64,000 nucleotides of DNA from Blastococcus_B deserti (GTDB lineage: Bacteria; Actinomycetota; Actinomycetes; Mycobacteriales; Geodermatophilaceae). This document shows, piece by piece, positions 16,812-27,700 of this stretch; the first letter of the stretch is position 1; each line of letters begins with the position of its first letter. Below the pieces are notes generated by a model that was given only the letters and a program-made list of their open reading frames with translations, had not been told where the DNA came from and searched no databases. The DNA is taken from assembly GCF_042682525.1 (NCBI RefSeq), contig NZ_JBHUHP010000001.1, positions 620,001 through 684,000 on the forward strand. The letters run 5' to 3'. The position numbers and the translations under genes were made by a program.

Positions 16812-16979
16812 GCGGAGCACGGGACGCCGGGTCGCGCCGAGTGGGGCCCGGAGGGTTCCGCGCAGGTGCGACGCAAGGCTCAGCGCAACGGACGCGGCAC
16901 GTGGTCGCGGTGCAGCCAGGAAGGGCTGCAATGTCATAGTGGGACGACCGCCGCCCCGAGCCGTCTGGAGCACCTCGAG
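16812..16979 (+). other. glyA leader region, no known RNA element recognised
   Basis: This 168-base gap holds a small hairpin, GCAGCC-AGGAAG-GGCTGC (about 16912-16929), followed by AATGTCATAG. A glycine or other riboswitch was looked for and not recognised. An open frame continues upstream of the glyA ATG but looks non-coding. Confidence 0.3.
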
Positions 16980-18257
16980 ATGAGCACGCCCTACTGGGGC
17001 CCGGACCTCGACGCCCTGGCCGCCCTCGATCCGGACATCGCCGGGGTCGTCGTCGACGAGCTGGATCGCCTGCGCGGCGGGCTGCAGCTGATCGCCAGCG
17101 AGAACTTCACCAGCCCCGCGGTGCTCGCCGCGCTGGGCAGCACGCTGTCGAACAAGTACGCCGAGGGCTATCCGGGGCGCCGGTACTACGGCGGCTGCGA
17201 GGTGGTGGACCGCGCCGAGGAGATCGGCATCGCCCGGGGCAAGGAGCTCTTCGGCGCCGAGCACGTCAATCTGCAGCCGCACTCGGGGGCCAGCGCGAAC
17301 CTGGCGGCGTACGGCGCGTTCCTGCAGCCGGGCGACACGCTGCTCGGCATGGCGCTGCCCCACGGTGGTCACCTGACCCACGGCACGAAGGTGTCCTTCT
17401 CCGGCAAGTGGTTCGACGCGGTGCAGTACGGCGTCCGCGCGGACACCGAGCACATCGACTACGACCAGGTGCGCGACCTGGCCCGCACGCACCGCCCGAA
17501 GCTGGTCGTCTGCGGCGGCTCGGCGATCCCGCGGCTGATCGACTTCGCCGCGTTCCGGGAGATCGCCGACGAGGTCGGCGCCCTGCTCATGGTGGACGCC
17601 GCGCACTTCATCGGTCTGGTCGCCGGCCAGGCGATCCCCAGCCCGGTGCCCTACGCCGACGTCGTCACGTTCACGACGCACAAGGTGCTGCGTGGCCCCC
17701 GCGGCGGGGCGATCGTCTGCAGGGCCGAGCACGCCAAGGCGATCGACAAGGCGGTGTTCCCGATGATGCAGGGCGGCCCGCTCATGCACGCCGTCGCCGC
17801 CAAGGCGGTGAACCTCAAGGAGTGCCTGCAGCCGGAGTACCGGGCCTACGCCCGGCAGGTCGTCGCCAACGCGCAGGCGCTCACCGAGGGCCTGGCCGCC
17901 GAGGGTCTGCGCCCGGTCGCCGGGGGGACCGACACCCACCTGGCCCTGCTCGACCTGCGGGACACGGGGGTCACCGGGGCGGATGCCGAGCGGCGCTGCG
18001 ACGCCGCGGGGATCGTGCTGAACAAGAACGCGATCCCGTTCGACCCGCAGCCGGCCTCGGTCGCCTCCGGCATCCGGGTCGGCAGCCCCGCGGTCACCAC
18101 CCAGGGCATGGTCGAGTCCGACATGAAGAGGATCGCCTCCCTCATCGGCAGCGCCATCCGGGACCACGACGGCAGCCGCACGGCCGACGTGGCCGCGGGT
18201 GTGCGCGAGCTGGTCGGGGCGCATCCGGCGTACCCGGATCCCGCCCGGGCCGGCTGA
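16980..18257 (+). CDS. glyA: Serine hydroxymethyltransferase
   Basis: A PLP enzyme that interconverts serine and glycine while loading tetrahydrofolate with a one-carbon unit. Recognisable parts are LQLIASENFTSPAVL, the SNKYAEGYPGRRYYGGCEVVD segment, and the PLP lysine in VVTFTTHKVLRGPRGG. Length 425. The ATG at 16980 is chosen because the family fold begins at once (STPYWGPDLDALAALDPDIA). A GAG-rich stretch just upstream can serve as ribosome binding site. Confidence 0.97.
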   Translation: MSTPYWGPDLDALAALDPDIAGVVVDELDRLRGGLQLIASENFTSPAVLAALGSTLSNKYAEGYPGRRYYGGCEVVDRAEEIGIARGKELFGAEHVNLQPHSGASANLAAYGAFLQPGDTLLGMALPHGGHLTHGTKVSFSGKWFDAVQYGVRADTEHIDYDQVRDLARTHRPKLVVCGGSAIPRLIDFAAFREIADEVGALLMVDAAHFIGLVAGQAIPSPVPYADVVTFTTHKVLRGPRGGAIVCRAEHAKAIDKAVFPMMQGGPLMHAVAAKAVNLKECLQPEYRAYARQVVANAQALTEGLAAEGLRPVAGGTDTHLALLDLRDTGVTGADAERRCDAAGIVLNKNAIPFDPQPASVASGIRVGSPAVTTQGMVESDMKRIASLIGSAIRDHDGSRTADVAAGVRELVGAHPAYPDPARAG

Positions 18258-18261
18258 GCGC

Positions 18262-19515
18262 ATGCGCGAGTACGCCGTCGTCCTCCTCACCGCCGCGCTG
18301 GTCACCTTCCTGACCACGCCGGTGGTGCGGATGCTCGCCGTCCGGGCGCGGATGATGGCCGCGCCCCGCGAGCGCGACGTGCACGTCATCCCCACTCCGC
18401 GCGGCGGCGGCGTCGCCATGTACCTCGGCGTGGCGGCCGCCGTTCTGGTGGCCACCCGGCTGCCGGCGCTGCAGCGGACGTTCGACGACTCCCAGACCAT
18501 CGCCGTCCTGGTCGCCGGCGGCCTGATCTGCCTCCTCGGGGTCATCGACGACCGGTGGGGTCTCGACGCGCTGACCAAGCTGACCGGGCAGATCGCCGCG
18601 GCCGGCGTCATGGTGCTGCTCGGCGTGCAGCTGGCCTTCCTGTTCCTGCCGGTGGCCGACATCGGCACGATCTCCCTCGGCCCCGACATCGGCGTGCCGC
18701 TGACGATCGTGCTCACCGTCGCGACGGTGAACGCGCTGAACTTCATCGACGGCCTCGACGGCCTGGCCGCGGGTGTCTCGGCCATCGCGGCGCTGGCCTT
18801 CTTCGCCTACAGCTACAACCTGTCGCTCAGCGGTTACGACGACGTGGCGAGCGCTCCCGCGCTGATCACCGCGGTCCTGGCCGGTGCCTGCCTGGGCTTC
18901 CTGCCGCACAACTTCAGCCCGGCCCGCATCTTCATGGGCGACTCGGGCTCGATGCTGGTCGGCCTGATGCTGTCGGCCGCCGCGGTGACCGCGACGGGGG
19001 GAGTGGACCCGCAGACCTTCGACACCGCCGCCAGCCTGCTGCCGCTCGCGCTGCCCCTGCTCGTGCCGATCGCGGTCCTGTTCATCCCCTTCGTCGACCT
19101 GCTGATGGCGGTCGTGCGGCGCACCCGCAAGGGCCAGTCGCCGTTCTCGCCGGACAAGATGCACCTGCATCACCGGCTGCTCTCGATCGGGCACTCGCAC
19201 CGCCGTGCGGTGCTCGTCATGTACTTCTGGGCGGCGCTGCTGTCCTTCGGCGCGGTCGGCCTGTCGATCACCGGTGGCCGCGCGGAGCTGCTCGTCGCCA
19301 TCGCCGTCCTGCTCGTGGTCGGGGTCGTGGTCGTGCTCAGCCCGCGGGCCCGCCAGGCGGCGCGCGAGGCGCGGGCGGCGGAGCTGGCCGCCCAGCGCGA
19401 GCGCAGCCGGGCCGAGCACCCCACCGCCCGCGCGCAGCGGCTGCGGGCCGCCGCGCAGGCGCCGCGGGCCCAGCCCGAGCAGCGGACCGCCGGCGCCCGG
19501 GAGGTGCTGCGGTGA
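18262..19515 (+). CDS. WecA/TagO-like undecaprenyl-phosphate sugar-1-phosphate transferase
   Basis: A polytopic membrane enzyme of the MraY/WecA family that starts cell-wall polymer synthesis by moving a sugar-1-phosphate (normally GlcNAc) onto decaprenyl or undecaprenyl phosphate. Diagnostic sequences are NALNFIDGLDGLAAG, the magnesium motif in PARIFMGDSGSMLVG and the His motif DKMHLHHRLLSIGHSH. About ten membrane segments are visible, followed by a cytosolic Ala/Arg-rich tail of 75 residues. The gene lies just before the ATP synthase operon, as in mycobacteria, and its stop overlaps the next start. Confidence 0.92.
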   Translation: MREYAVVLLTAALVTFLTTPVVRMLAVRARMMAAPRERDVHVIPTPRGGGVAMYLGVAAAVLVATRLPALQRTFDDSQTIAVLVAGGLICLLGVIDDRWGLDALTKLTGQIAAAGVMVLLGVQLAFLFLPVADIGTISLGPDIGVPLTIVLTVATVNALNFIDGLDGLAAGVSAIAALAFFAYSYNLSLSGYDDVASAPALITAVLAGACLGFLPHNFSPARIFMGDSGSMLVGLMLSAAAVTATGGVDPQTFDTAASLLPLALPLLVPIAVLFIPFVDLLMAVVRRTRKGQSPFSPDKMHLHHRLLSIGHSHRRAVLVMYFWAALLSFGAVGLSITGGRAELLVAIAVLLVVGVVVVLSPRARQAAREARAAELAAQRERSRAEHPTARAQRLRAAAQAPRAQPEQRTAGAREVLR

Positions 19516-20000
19516 CCGCCGCCGCGCCGCGGGCGCCGCGCAGCGACGCCCCCTGGGACCTCTCGTTCCTGCGCGTCGGCGCCCTGGTCACCGTCGCCGC
19601 GGCAGGGATCGGCGCTGCCGTCACCGGCCTGCTCGGCGGATGGGGCGACGCGCTGGGGGTGCTCGTCGGGGCGGCCGTCGTCACCGCCTTCTTCGTCACC
19701 TCCGGGCTGGTCATCGCCTGGGCCGGCCGGATCGACGACACCTTCACCCTGCCGGCGGCATTGGGCATGTTCTTCGTCAAGGCGGTCGTGCTCTTCGGCG
19801 TGCTCAACGCGCTGCCGGAGCACGGCTGGCTGGACCGGCGGACGCTCGCGTGGACGGTCGTGGCCGGGGCGCTGCTCTGGAGCGGGGTGCACCTGCGGTG
19901 GGTCTGGACCCGGCAGCTCTACTACGTGCCGCCGCCCGCGCCGCCCGGGGCGGGCGGCGCTCCGTCGACGGACCCGGAAACCCCGCGGAAACGCGGCTGA
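19512..20000 (+). CDS. Small membrane protein of the ATP synthase locus
   Basis: This 162-residue protein has four predicted membrane helices (LRVGALVTVAAAGIGAAVTG; ALGVLVGAAVVTAFFVTSGL; LGMFFVKAVVLFGVLNAL; TLAWTVVAGALLWSGV) and a Pro-rich C-terminus. It occupies the place of the unnamed gene between wecA and atpB in mycobacteria (Rv1303-like). Its function is unknown; a role in assembling the c-ring is only a guess from position. GTG overlaps the wecA stop. Confidence 0.75.
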   Translation: MTAAAPRAPRSDAPWDLSFLRVGALVTVAAAGIGAAVTGLLGGWGDALGVLVGAAVVTAFFVTSGLVIAWAGRIDDTFTLPAALGMFFVKAVVLFGVLNALPEHGWLDRRTLAWTVVAGALLWSGVHLRWVWTRQLYYVPPPAPPGAGGAPSTDPETPRKRG

Positions 20001-20014
20001 TAGTGTCCGGATCG

Positions 20015-20338
20015 ATGGCCGAGGACCTCCCCCCTGGCGGGGACTCCAGGCCCCCACCTGCGAATCCGTCCCGGCGGGGCAGTGGTGCCGAGACCGGCTA
20101 TGCCGTCATCGGAACCATGATCTCCGGGATGGCCGTGTGGGGTGGGGCCGGGTGGCTGCTAGACCGGTGGCTGGACGTGCGAGTGTTCTTCCCGGTCGGC
20201 ATCATCCTCGGCATGGCGGCGGCCATCTACCTGGTGGTCGCCCGGTACGGCAGCGCTGACCCGTCGGGCCGGCGCACAGCAGGACAGCCCGCGGGCGGAC
20301 GACGGAGCCGACCCAGGACGCAGAAGGGACAACGGTGA
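20015..20338 (+). CDS. atpI: AtpI/AtpZ-family assembly protein
   Basis: A 107-residue protein with two membrane helices (GYAVIGTMISGMAVWGGAGW and FFPVGIILGMAAAIYLVVA) joined by the conserved LLDRWLDVR, and a basic tail. AtpI/AtpZ proteins help assemble the c-ring or move magnesium or calcium. ATG 20015 is preferred; a GTG four codons earlier (20003) is possible. Its stop overlaps the atpB GTG. Confidence 0.8.
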   Translation: MAEDLPPGGDSRPPPANPSRRGSGAETGYAVIGTMISGMAVWGGAGWLLDRWLDVRVFFPVGIILGMAAAIYLVVARYGSADPSGRRTAGQPAGGRRSRPRTQKGQR

Positions 20339-21165
20339 CCTCCAGCGCCCTCGCGCTAGGAAACGTGCTCGCTGCCGCCGAAGGCGGCGGCGGTGACGGC
20401 TTCCAGGCCCCCGGGTTGGGTGAGTTCTACCCCGAGCCCCTGGTCACGTTCTCGGTCCTCGGCGTCGGGTTCGAGATCACCCGGATCACGGTCTGGCTGT
20501 GGATCGCGACGCTGGTGATGCTGGCTCTCATGGTGGCGGCGGTGCGCAAGCCGCAGATCGTGCCCGGCAAGCTCCAGTTCGTCGCGGAGAGCGGCTACTC
20601 GCTGGTCCGCGACGGGATCGCGCGGGACGTCGTGGGTCCCCGGGGCCTGCCGTTCGCGCCGTTCCTGGCCGCGCTGTTCTTCTTCATCCTCGCGAACAAC
20701 ATGCTCTCGATCATCCCGTTCGCGCAGATCTCCCCGATGTCGAAGTTCGCGTTCCCGCTGGTCCTGGCGATGATCTGCTGGGTCATCTACATCTGGGTCG
20801 GCATCCGGGAGCAGGGGGTCGGCCGCTACTTCAAGGACATCCTGTTCCTGCCGGGCGTCCCGAAGCTCATGTACATCCTGGTGACCCCGATCGAGATCCT
20901 GCAGAACTTCATCGTCCGGCCGTTCACCCTCGCAGTCCGGCTCTTCGCGAACATGTTCGCCGGCCACATGCTGCTGGTGGTGTTCTCGCTCGGCGCCGTC
21001 TACCTGTTCAGCCGGGACAACTTCTCGATCGTCTTCGGGCCGGTCTCGGCGCTCATGGCCATCCTGATGACCTTCTTCGAGCTGCTGGTCATCTTCCTGC
21101 AGGCGTACGTCTTCACCGTGCTGATGGGGACCTACCTCAACGGGTCGATCGAAGCCGAGCACTGA
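20335..21165 (+). CDS. atpB: ATP synthase Fo subunit a
   Basis: Subunit a forms the proton half-channels beside the c-ring. The helix with the essential arginine reads NFIVRPFTLAVRLFANMFAG, followed by HMLLVVFSLG, and the last helix is FFELLVIFLQAYVFTVLMGT. Length 276. It is the first structural gene of the Fo sector here and is preceded by the two assembly-type genes. Confidence 0.97.
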   Translation: MTSSALALGNVLAAAEGGGGDGFQAPGLGEFYPEPLVTFSVLGVGFEITRITVWLWIATLVMLALMVAAVRKPQIVPGKLQFVAESGYSLVRDGIARDVVGPRGLPFAPFLAALFFFILANNMLSIIPFAQISPMSKFAFPLVLAMICWVIYIWVGIREQGVGRYFKDILFLPGVPKLMYILVTPIEILQNFIVRPFTLAVRLFANMFAGHMLLVVFSLGAVYLFSRDNFSIVFGPVSALMAILMTFFELLVIFLQAYVFTVLMGTYLNGSIEAEH

Positions 21166-21258
21166 GTCCGAGCACCGCGTCGCAGCACCCCACGAACCGC
21201 ACCACCCCGCCAGCCGCCCGGCAGCCGCCGGGCGACGACAGAGGAGGAATACCCCGTA

Positions 21259-21486
21259 ATGGACGTTCTGGCAGAACTGACCGGCAGCATTGGCTCGGTC
21301 GGCTACGGCCTGGCAGCGATCGGCCCCGGCATCGGTGTGGGCATCGTCTGGGCGGCCTACATCCAGGCCACCGCCCGGCAGCCCGAGTCCGCGGGGCTGA
21401 CGCGTACCTACGCCTTCCTGGGGTTCGCCCTCTCGGAGGCGCTCGCGCTGATCGGCTTCGTCGTCCCCTTCGTCTTCGGCACCTGA
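21259..21486 (+). CDS. atpE: ATP synthase Fo subunit c
   Basis: A 75-residue hairpin of two helices with the glycine-rich first helix (GPGIGVGIVW) and the proton-carrying Glu60 in FALSEALALIGF. No sodium-binding set of residues is evident, so it is a proton type. GAGGAA lies 9-14 bases upstream. The 93-base gap before it is longer than others in the operon. Confidence 0.97.
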   Translation: MDVLAELTGSIGSVGYGLAAIGPGIGVGIVWAAYIQATARQPESAGLTRTYAFLGFALSEALALIGFVVPFVFGT

Positions 21487-21535
21487 TCCGTACGTCCGGT
21501 ACGGGCACCGACACTGAGACAGGGACAGTGACAGC

Positions 21536-22099
21536 ATGAGCATCCTCGCCGCTGAGGAACACAACCCGCTGATCCCGCCCGTGGGCGAGATCATCATCGG
21601 GCTGATCGCGTTCGGGATCGTCCTCCTCGTGTTCGCGAGGTTCGTGGCACCGCGGTTCGAGCAGGTCTTCCAGGCCCGCCGTGCGGCGATCGAGGGCGGC
21701 ATCGAGCGGGCCGAGGCGATGCAGGCGGAGGCGCAGGCGGCGCTGGAGCAGTACCGCGCGCAGCTGGCGGAGGCACGCAACGAGGCCGCGCAGATCCGCG
21801 ACCAGGCCCGCGCCGAGGGTCAGCAGATCCTCGAGGAGCTGCGGGCCCAGGCACGGGAGGAGTCGGCGCGCATCGTGGCCCGTGGCGAGGAGCAGCTGGC
21901 CAGCGCGCGGCAGCAGGTCGTCAACGAGCTGCGCGGGCAGATCGGCACGCTCGCCGTCCAGCTGGCCGGCCAGGTCGTGGGCGAGTCCCTCGCCGACGAT
22001 GCCCGGCGCAGCGGCACGGTCGACCGCTTCCTCGCCGAGCTCGACAGCCTGACGGCGTCCGGTGACGGCGCCGTCGGCGCGCGCAAGGGCACCCGCTGA
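21536..22099 (+). CDS. atpF: ATP synthase Fo subunit b
   Basis: The peripheral stalk subunit: one N-terminal membrane helix (EIIIGLIAFGIVLLVFARFV) followed by a long charged coiled coil and a C-terminal helix. 187 residues. Unlike mycobacteria, which have a second b fused to delta, the b and delta proteins are separate here. The stop shares one base with the atpH ATG (TGATG). Confidence 0.95.
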   Translation: MSILAAEEHNPLIPPVGEIIIGLIAFGIVLLVFARFVAPRFEQVFQARRAAIEGGIERAEAMQAEAQAALEQYRAQLAEARNEAAQIRDQARAEGQQILEELRAQAREESARIVARGEEQLASARQQVVNELRGQIGTLAVQLAGQVVGESLADDARRSGTVDRFLAELDSLTASGDGAVGARKGTR

Positions 22100-22971
22100 T
22101 GGAGGCCTCCAGCCGGGCGGCGCTCGTCGAGGTGCGGGCGCGCCTCGACGAACTCACCCGTCCTGCCTCCGGCGTCCTGGAGAAGGCCAAGGACCGGCTG
22201 ACCGGTCAGGCCCGCGCCGCGACGGGCCCGGAGATGCTCGCGCTGGCCGACGAGCTGTTCGCCGTCGCCCGGCTGCTGGACGGTCAGCTGTCGCTGCGCC
22301 GTGCGCTGTCGGACCCGGCCGGGCGCCCGGAGGACCGTGCGGCCCTGGCCCGGCGACTGTTCGCCTCGCGGCTGTCGGCCACCGCGCTCGACCTCGTCGA
22401 GACGGTCGCCCGACAGCGCTGGTCGCGGCCGGTCGACCTGGTGGACGCCTTCATGACCCTGGCGACCGAGGCGTCGCTGGACGCGGCGGACGCGCGTGGC
22501 GAGCTCGACGGCGTCGAGGACGAGCTGTTCCGGTTCGGGCGTATCGTCGCCGGTGATCGGGAGCTGGCCCGCATCCTGGGTGATCGCAAGGCGCCGGCGG
22601 AGGGCAGGAGGGCGCTCCTGGACCGCCTGCTGTCGGGTCGGGTCAGCCCGGTCACGGAGCAGCTGCTGCGCAACGTGCTCACCGGCCCGCACGTGGGCAG
22701 CGCGGAGAACGCGATCGAGCACCTCTCCGAGGCCGCCAGCCGGCGCCGCGGCCGGTCCGTGGCCCGGGTGACCACCGCGGTGGCCCTCACAGCCGCGCAG
22801 GAACAGCGGCTGGCCGAGGTGCTCGGCCGGCTCTACGGCCGCACCATCGGGTTGCAGGTCACCGTGGACCCGAGCGTGCTCGGCGGCCTGATCGTCCAGG
22901 TGGGCGACGAGGTCATCGACGGCAGCATCGCCCACCGCCTGGAAACCGCCGAACGGCGACTGGCCGGCTGA
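22099..22971 (+). CDS. atpH: ATP synthase F1 subunit delta, long form
   Basis: Delta joins the peripheral stalk to the top of F1. The C-terminal half has the family pattern VTTAVALTAAQEQRLAEVLG and VDPSVLGGLIVQVGDEVIDG. At 290 residues it is about 100 longer than the Escherichia coli protein because of an N-terminal extension, which is usual in actinobacteria outside the b-delta fusion group. Confidence 0.93.
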   Translation: MEASSRAALVEVRARLDELTRPASGVLEKAKDRLTGQARAATGPEMLALADELFAVARLLDGQLSLRRALSDPAGRPEDRAALARRLFASRLSATALDLVETVARQRWSRPVDLVDAFMTLATEASLDAADARGELDGVEDELFRFGRIVAGDRELARILGDRKAPAEGRRALLDRLLSGRVSPVTEQLLRNVLTGPHVGSAENAIEHLSEAASRRRGRSVARVTTAVALTAAQEQRLAEVLGRLYGRTIGLQVTVDPSVLGGLIVQVGDEVIDGSIAHRLETAERRLAG

Positions 22972-23029
22972 CCGCCCCCACCGACCGACCCACCCCAGAC
23001 ACCACCCCGCAGGGAAGAGGACCCAGACC

Positions 23030-24667
<1,638 letters not shown>

Positions 24668-24670
24668 CCC

Positions 24671-25642
24671 ATGGCCGCCTCTCTCCGCGCGCTGCGGCGC
24701 CGCATCCGTTCCACGCAGTCGACGAAGAAGATCTTCTCGGCGCAGGAGCTGATCGCCGGTGCCCGCATCGTGCGCGCCCAGGCCCGGGTGGAGGCGTCCA
24801 AGCCCTACGCCCGGGAGATCACCCGCGTGCTGTCGGCGCTGGCGTCGTCGGCGTCGCTGGACCACCCACTGCTCACCGAGCGGCAGAACCCGCGCCGCGC
24901 GGCGGTCCTGGTGATCACCTCCGACCGCGGATTCGCCGGCTCGTACAACGTCAACGTGCTGCGGCGAACCGAGGAACTGCTCGCCCTGCTGCGGCAGGAG
25001 GGCAAGGAGCCGCTGCTGTACGTGGTGGGCCGGAAGGGGGAGACCTACTACTCCTTCCGCCATCGCGAGATGCAGCAGACGTTCACCGGCTTCTCCGAGC
25101 AGCCCGGCTACGTCAACGCCCAGGAGGTGGGTCGCGTCCTCATCGACGCCTTCACCGCCGGTGAGGACGACGAGGACGGCGGCGCGGGAGCCGACGGGAT
25201 CCTGGGCGTGGACGAACTGCACATCGTCTACACCGAGTTCCGGTCGCTGCTCTCGCAGGTCCCGGTCGCCAAGCGGATGGCTCCGCTGGAGGTCGAGGAG
25301 GTCGAGGAGTTCGACTACGAGCGGGAGGAACGCGAGGCCGGCACCACCGGCGACAGCGGCGTCCCGACCTCGTACGAGTTCGAGCCCTCGGCCGAGGGGC
25401 TGCTCGACGCGCTGCTGCCGAAGTACGTCACCACCCGCATCTACGCCGCGATGCTGGAGGCGGCCGCGTCCGAGTCCGCCTCGCGCCGGCGGGCGATGAA
25501 GTCGGCCTCGGACAACGCCGAGGAGCTGGCGAAGAACCTGTCCCGGCAGGCCAACCAGGCCCGCCAGGCCGAGATCACCCAGGAGATCAGCGAGATCGTC
25601 GGCGGCGCCGACGCGCTGGTCTCGGCCGGTGCCGACGACTGA
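24671..25642 (+). CDS. atpG: ATP synthase F1 subunit gamma
   Basis: The central rotor shaft. N-terminal SLRALRRRIRSTQSTKKIFSA and C-terminal KSASDNAEELAKNLSRQANQ form the coiled coil. Residues 163-178 (AGEDDEDGGAGADGIL) are an acidic insertion at the same place as the gamma loop described in Mycobacterium tuberculosis, and a second acidic stretch lies near 215-230. Length 323. It starts three bases after the atpA stop. Confidence 0.96.
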   Translation: MAASLRALRRRIRSTQSTKKIFSAQELIAGARIVRAQARVEASKPYAREITRVLSALASSASLDHPLLTERQNPRRAAVLVITSDRGFAGSYNVNVLRRTEELLALLRQEGKEPLLYVVGRKGETYYSFRHREMQQTFTGFSEQPGYVNAQEVGRVLIDAFTAGEDDEDGGAGADGILGVDELHIVYTEFRSLLSQVPVAKRMAPLEVEEVEEFDYEREEREAGTTGDSGVPTSYEFEPSAEGLLDALLPKYVTTRIYAAMLEAAASESASRRRAMKSASDNAEELAKNLSRQANQARQAEITQEISEIVGGADALVSAGADD

Positions 25643-25708
25643 CCGCCGGCGACCGACCCGGACCACACCCGAAGACCCATACAGCCTCAGGGCAGGAGAG
25701 CACTACAG

Positions 25709-27154
25709 ATGACCGTCACCGAGGACCGTCCGACCACCTCGCAGACCACCGGCATCGGCCGGGTCGTGCGGGTCACCGGGCCGGTCGTCGACGTCGAGTT
25801 CCCGCGCGACGCGATGCCCGACCTGTACAACGCCCTGAAGGTCGACGTCACGCTGGCCGACCTCAGCAAGACGCTGACCCTCGAGGTGGCGCAGCACCTG
25901 GGCGAGAACGTCGTCCGCACCATCTCGATGGCGCCGACCGACGGCCTGGTCCGGGGGGCCGAGGTCAGCGACACGGGTGCGGCCATCAGCGTGCCGGTCG
26001 GCGACGTCACGAAGGGGCACGTCTTCAACGCCCTGGGCGAGTGCCTGGACACCCCGGGCTACGGCGCCGACGCACCGCACTGGTCCATCCACCGGCACGC
26101 GCCGCGGTTCGACCAGCTCGAGGGTCGCACCGAGATGCTGGAGACCGGCATCAAGGTCATCGACCTGCTCACGCCCTACGTGGCCGGCGGGAAGATCGGC
26201 CTGTTCGGTGGCGCCGGCGTGGGCAAGACGGTGCTGATCCAGGAGATGATCCGCCGCGTCGCCCAGGAGTTCGGTGGTGTGTCGGTGTTCGCCGGTGTCG
26301 GCGAGCGCACCCGCGAGGGCAACGACCTCATCACGGAGATGACCGAGTCGGGCGTCATCGAGGCCACCGCGCTGGTCTTCGGCCAGATGGACGAGCCGCC
26401 GGGCACCCGCCTGCGGGTCGCCCTCTCGGCGCTGACCATGGCCGAGTACTTCCGCGACGAGCAGAACCAGGACGTGCTGCTCTTCATCGACAACATCTTC
26501 CGGTTCACCCAGGCCGGGTCCGAGGTGTCCACGCTGCTGGGGCGCATGCCCTCGGCCGTGGGGTACCAGCCGACGCTGGCCGACGAGATGGGGGAGCTGC
26601 AGGAGCGGATCACCTCGACCCGCGGCCGGTCCATCACCTCGCTGCAGGCCATCTACGTGCCCGCCGACGACATCACCGACCCGGCGCCGCACACCACCTT
26701 CGCCCACCTCGACGCGACGACCGTCCTCTCGCGGCCGATCTCGGAGAAGGGCATCTACCCGGCCGTGGACCCGCTGGACTCGACCAGCCGGATCCTCGAC
26801 GCGCAGTACATCGGGCAGGAGCACTACGACATCGCCCAGCGGGTCAAGCAGGTGCTGCAGCGCTACCAGGAGCTGCAGGACATCATCGCCATCCTGGGCA
26901 TCGACGAGCTCTCCGAGGAGGACAAGGTCACCGTCAACCGGGCCCGTCGCGTCGAGCGCTTCCTCTCGCAGAACATGTTCGTCGCCGAGGCGTTCACCGG
27001 TCAGCCCGGCTCGTTCGTGCCGGTGTCGGAGACCCTGCAGGCCTTCAAGGCCATCACCGACGGCGAGTACGACAACGTGCCCGAGCAGGCCTTCTTCATG
27101 TGCGGTGGGCTCGAGGACCTCGAGCGCAACGCGGACAAGCTCCGGAAGGCCTGA
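25709..27154 (+). CDS. atpD: ATP synthase F1 subunit beta
   Basis: The catalytic subunit. The P-loop is GGAGVGKTVLIQEM, the catalytic Glu lies in VGERTREGNDL, and the DELSEED region reads DELSEEDKVTVNRA. Length 481. A GGAGAG ribosome binding site precedes the ATG. Hairpins follow the stop, and atpC is not adjacent, unlike in most bacteria. Confidence 0.98.
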   Translation: MTVTEDRPTTSQTTGIGRVVRVTGPVVDVEFPRDAMPDLYNALKVDVTLADLSKTLTLEVAQHLGENVVRTISMAPTDGLVRGAEVSDTGAAISVPVGDVTKGHVFNALGECLDTPGYGADAPHWSIHRHAPRFDQLEGRTEMLETGIKVIDLLTPYVAGGKIGLFGGAGVGKTVLIQEMIRRVAQEFGGVSVFAGVGERTREGNDLITEMTESGVIEATALVFGQMDEPPGTRLRVALSALTMAEYFRDEQNQDVLLFIDNIFRFTQAGSEVSTLLGRMPSAVGYQPTLADEMGELQERITSTRGRSITSLQAIYVPADDITDPAPHTTFAHLDATTVLSRPISEKGIYPAVDPLDSTSRILDAQYIGQEHYDIAQRVKQVLQRYQELQDIIAILGIDELSEEDKVTVNRARRVERFLSQNMFVAEAFTGQPGSFVPVSETLQAFKAITDGEYDNVPEQAFFMCGGLEDLERNADKLRKA

Positions 27155-27157
27155 GCA

Positions 27158-27222
27158 AGGACCCCGCGGAAGCGGGGCCGATCGACACGGCGGCGGCCGG
27201 GCTCCTCCTCGGAGGCCCGGCC
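27158..27222 (+). terminator. Two hairpins after atpD
   Basis: AAGGACCCCGC-GGAA-GCGGGGCC forms a tight hairpin starting four bases after the stop (a short member of the AAGGACC family). A second, GGCCGGGC...GCCCGGCC (about 27195-27222), follows. Together they suggest that transcription largely ends before atpC. Confidence 0.6.
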
Positions 27223-27404
27223 GTCCGGCGTGCCGGCGACGAATCGGCCGGGGCGGAGGCCGCCCCCCGCCGCCAATCACGATCGGAGGAACGAACCGTC
27301 ACCCGTGCGGGTGGATCGCCGCTACTGTTCCGCCAGGTCAGTGGCGCCACCGCCGACCATTCGACCGATACGCCCGAGCCGCGGGCACCGTGACGAGGAA
27401 CGAC

Positions 27405-27587
27405 GTGGACGCGAACGACGCGACACCTGGCAGCCCCGATCCGGGCTGGAGCTGGCCGCCGTACGCACCGTGGGAGCCCGCCGAGGCGGACCGTTACGGG
27501 CTCGACGAGTGGGCTCCGGCCTCCACCGTCCGTCGTCCGTGGCTCCGGCTGGGGCGCTGGACGATCCTGTACCGGCGCTCGGCCTGA
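27405..27587 (+). CDS. Hypothetical 60-aa protein between atpD and atpC
   Basis: A GTG at 27405 with GAGG seven bases upstream opens a 60-residue frame whose third codon positions are nearly all G or C, as in real genes here. The product is rich in Trp, Pro and Tyr (GWSWPPYAPWEPAEADRYGL, then RPWLRLGRWTILYRRSA). It has no membrane segment or known domain. The 250 bases before it hold the atpD hairpins and otherwise nothing recognisable. An AAGGACC repeat begins right after its stop, as for other genes in this window. Confidence 0.5.
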   Translation: MDANDATPGSPDPGWSWPPYAPWEPAEADRYGLDEWAPASTVRRPWLRLGRWTILYRRSA

Positions 27588-27700
27588 GGAAGGACCACCC
27601 TTCCTCGCACGCCGCGCACGCTCCGGCGCGTGCCCCTGAGGGGTGGCTGCTCCGTCCGGTCACCGGGCTCCGGGCCGACCGCCCGCGCGGGCGGGTCCAC
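27588..27700 (+). repeat. AAGGACC hairpin repeat after the 60-aa ORF
   Basis: Begins immediately after the stop with GGAAGGACCACCC. CCACCC pairs with GGGGTGG and GCACGC with GCGTGC inside. The tail GTCCGGTCACCGGGCTCCGG resembles the tail of the copy at 29319-29410. Confidence 0.65.

Noticed and set aside
16812..16979. Riboswitch in front of glyA
   Set aside because: No glycine, THF or SAM aptamer core could be recognised; only one small hairpin is clear.
15960..18785. 941-residue open frame opposite tsaC, glyA and wecA
   Set aside because: Antisense of three certain genes, with shadow-type composition.
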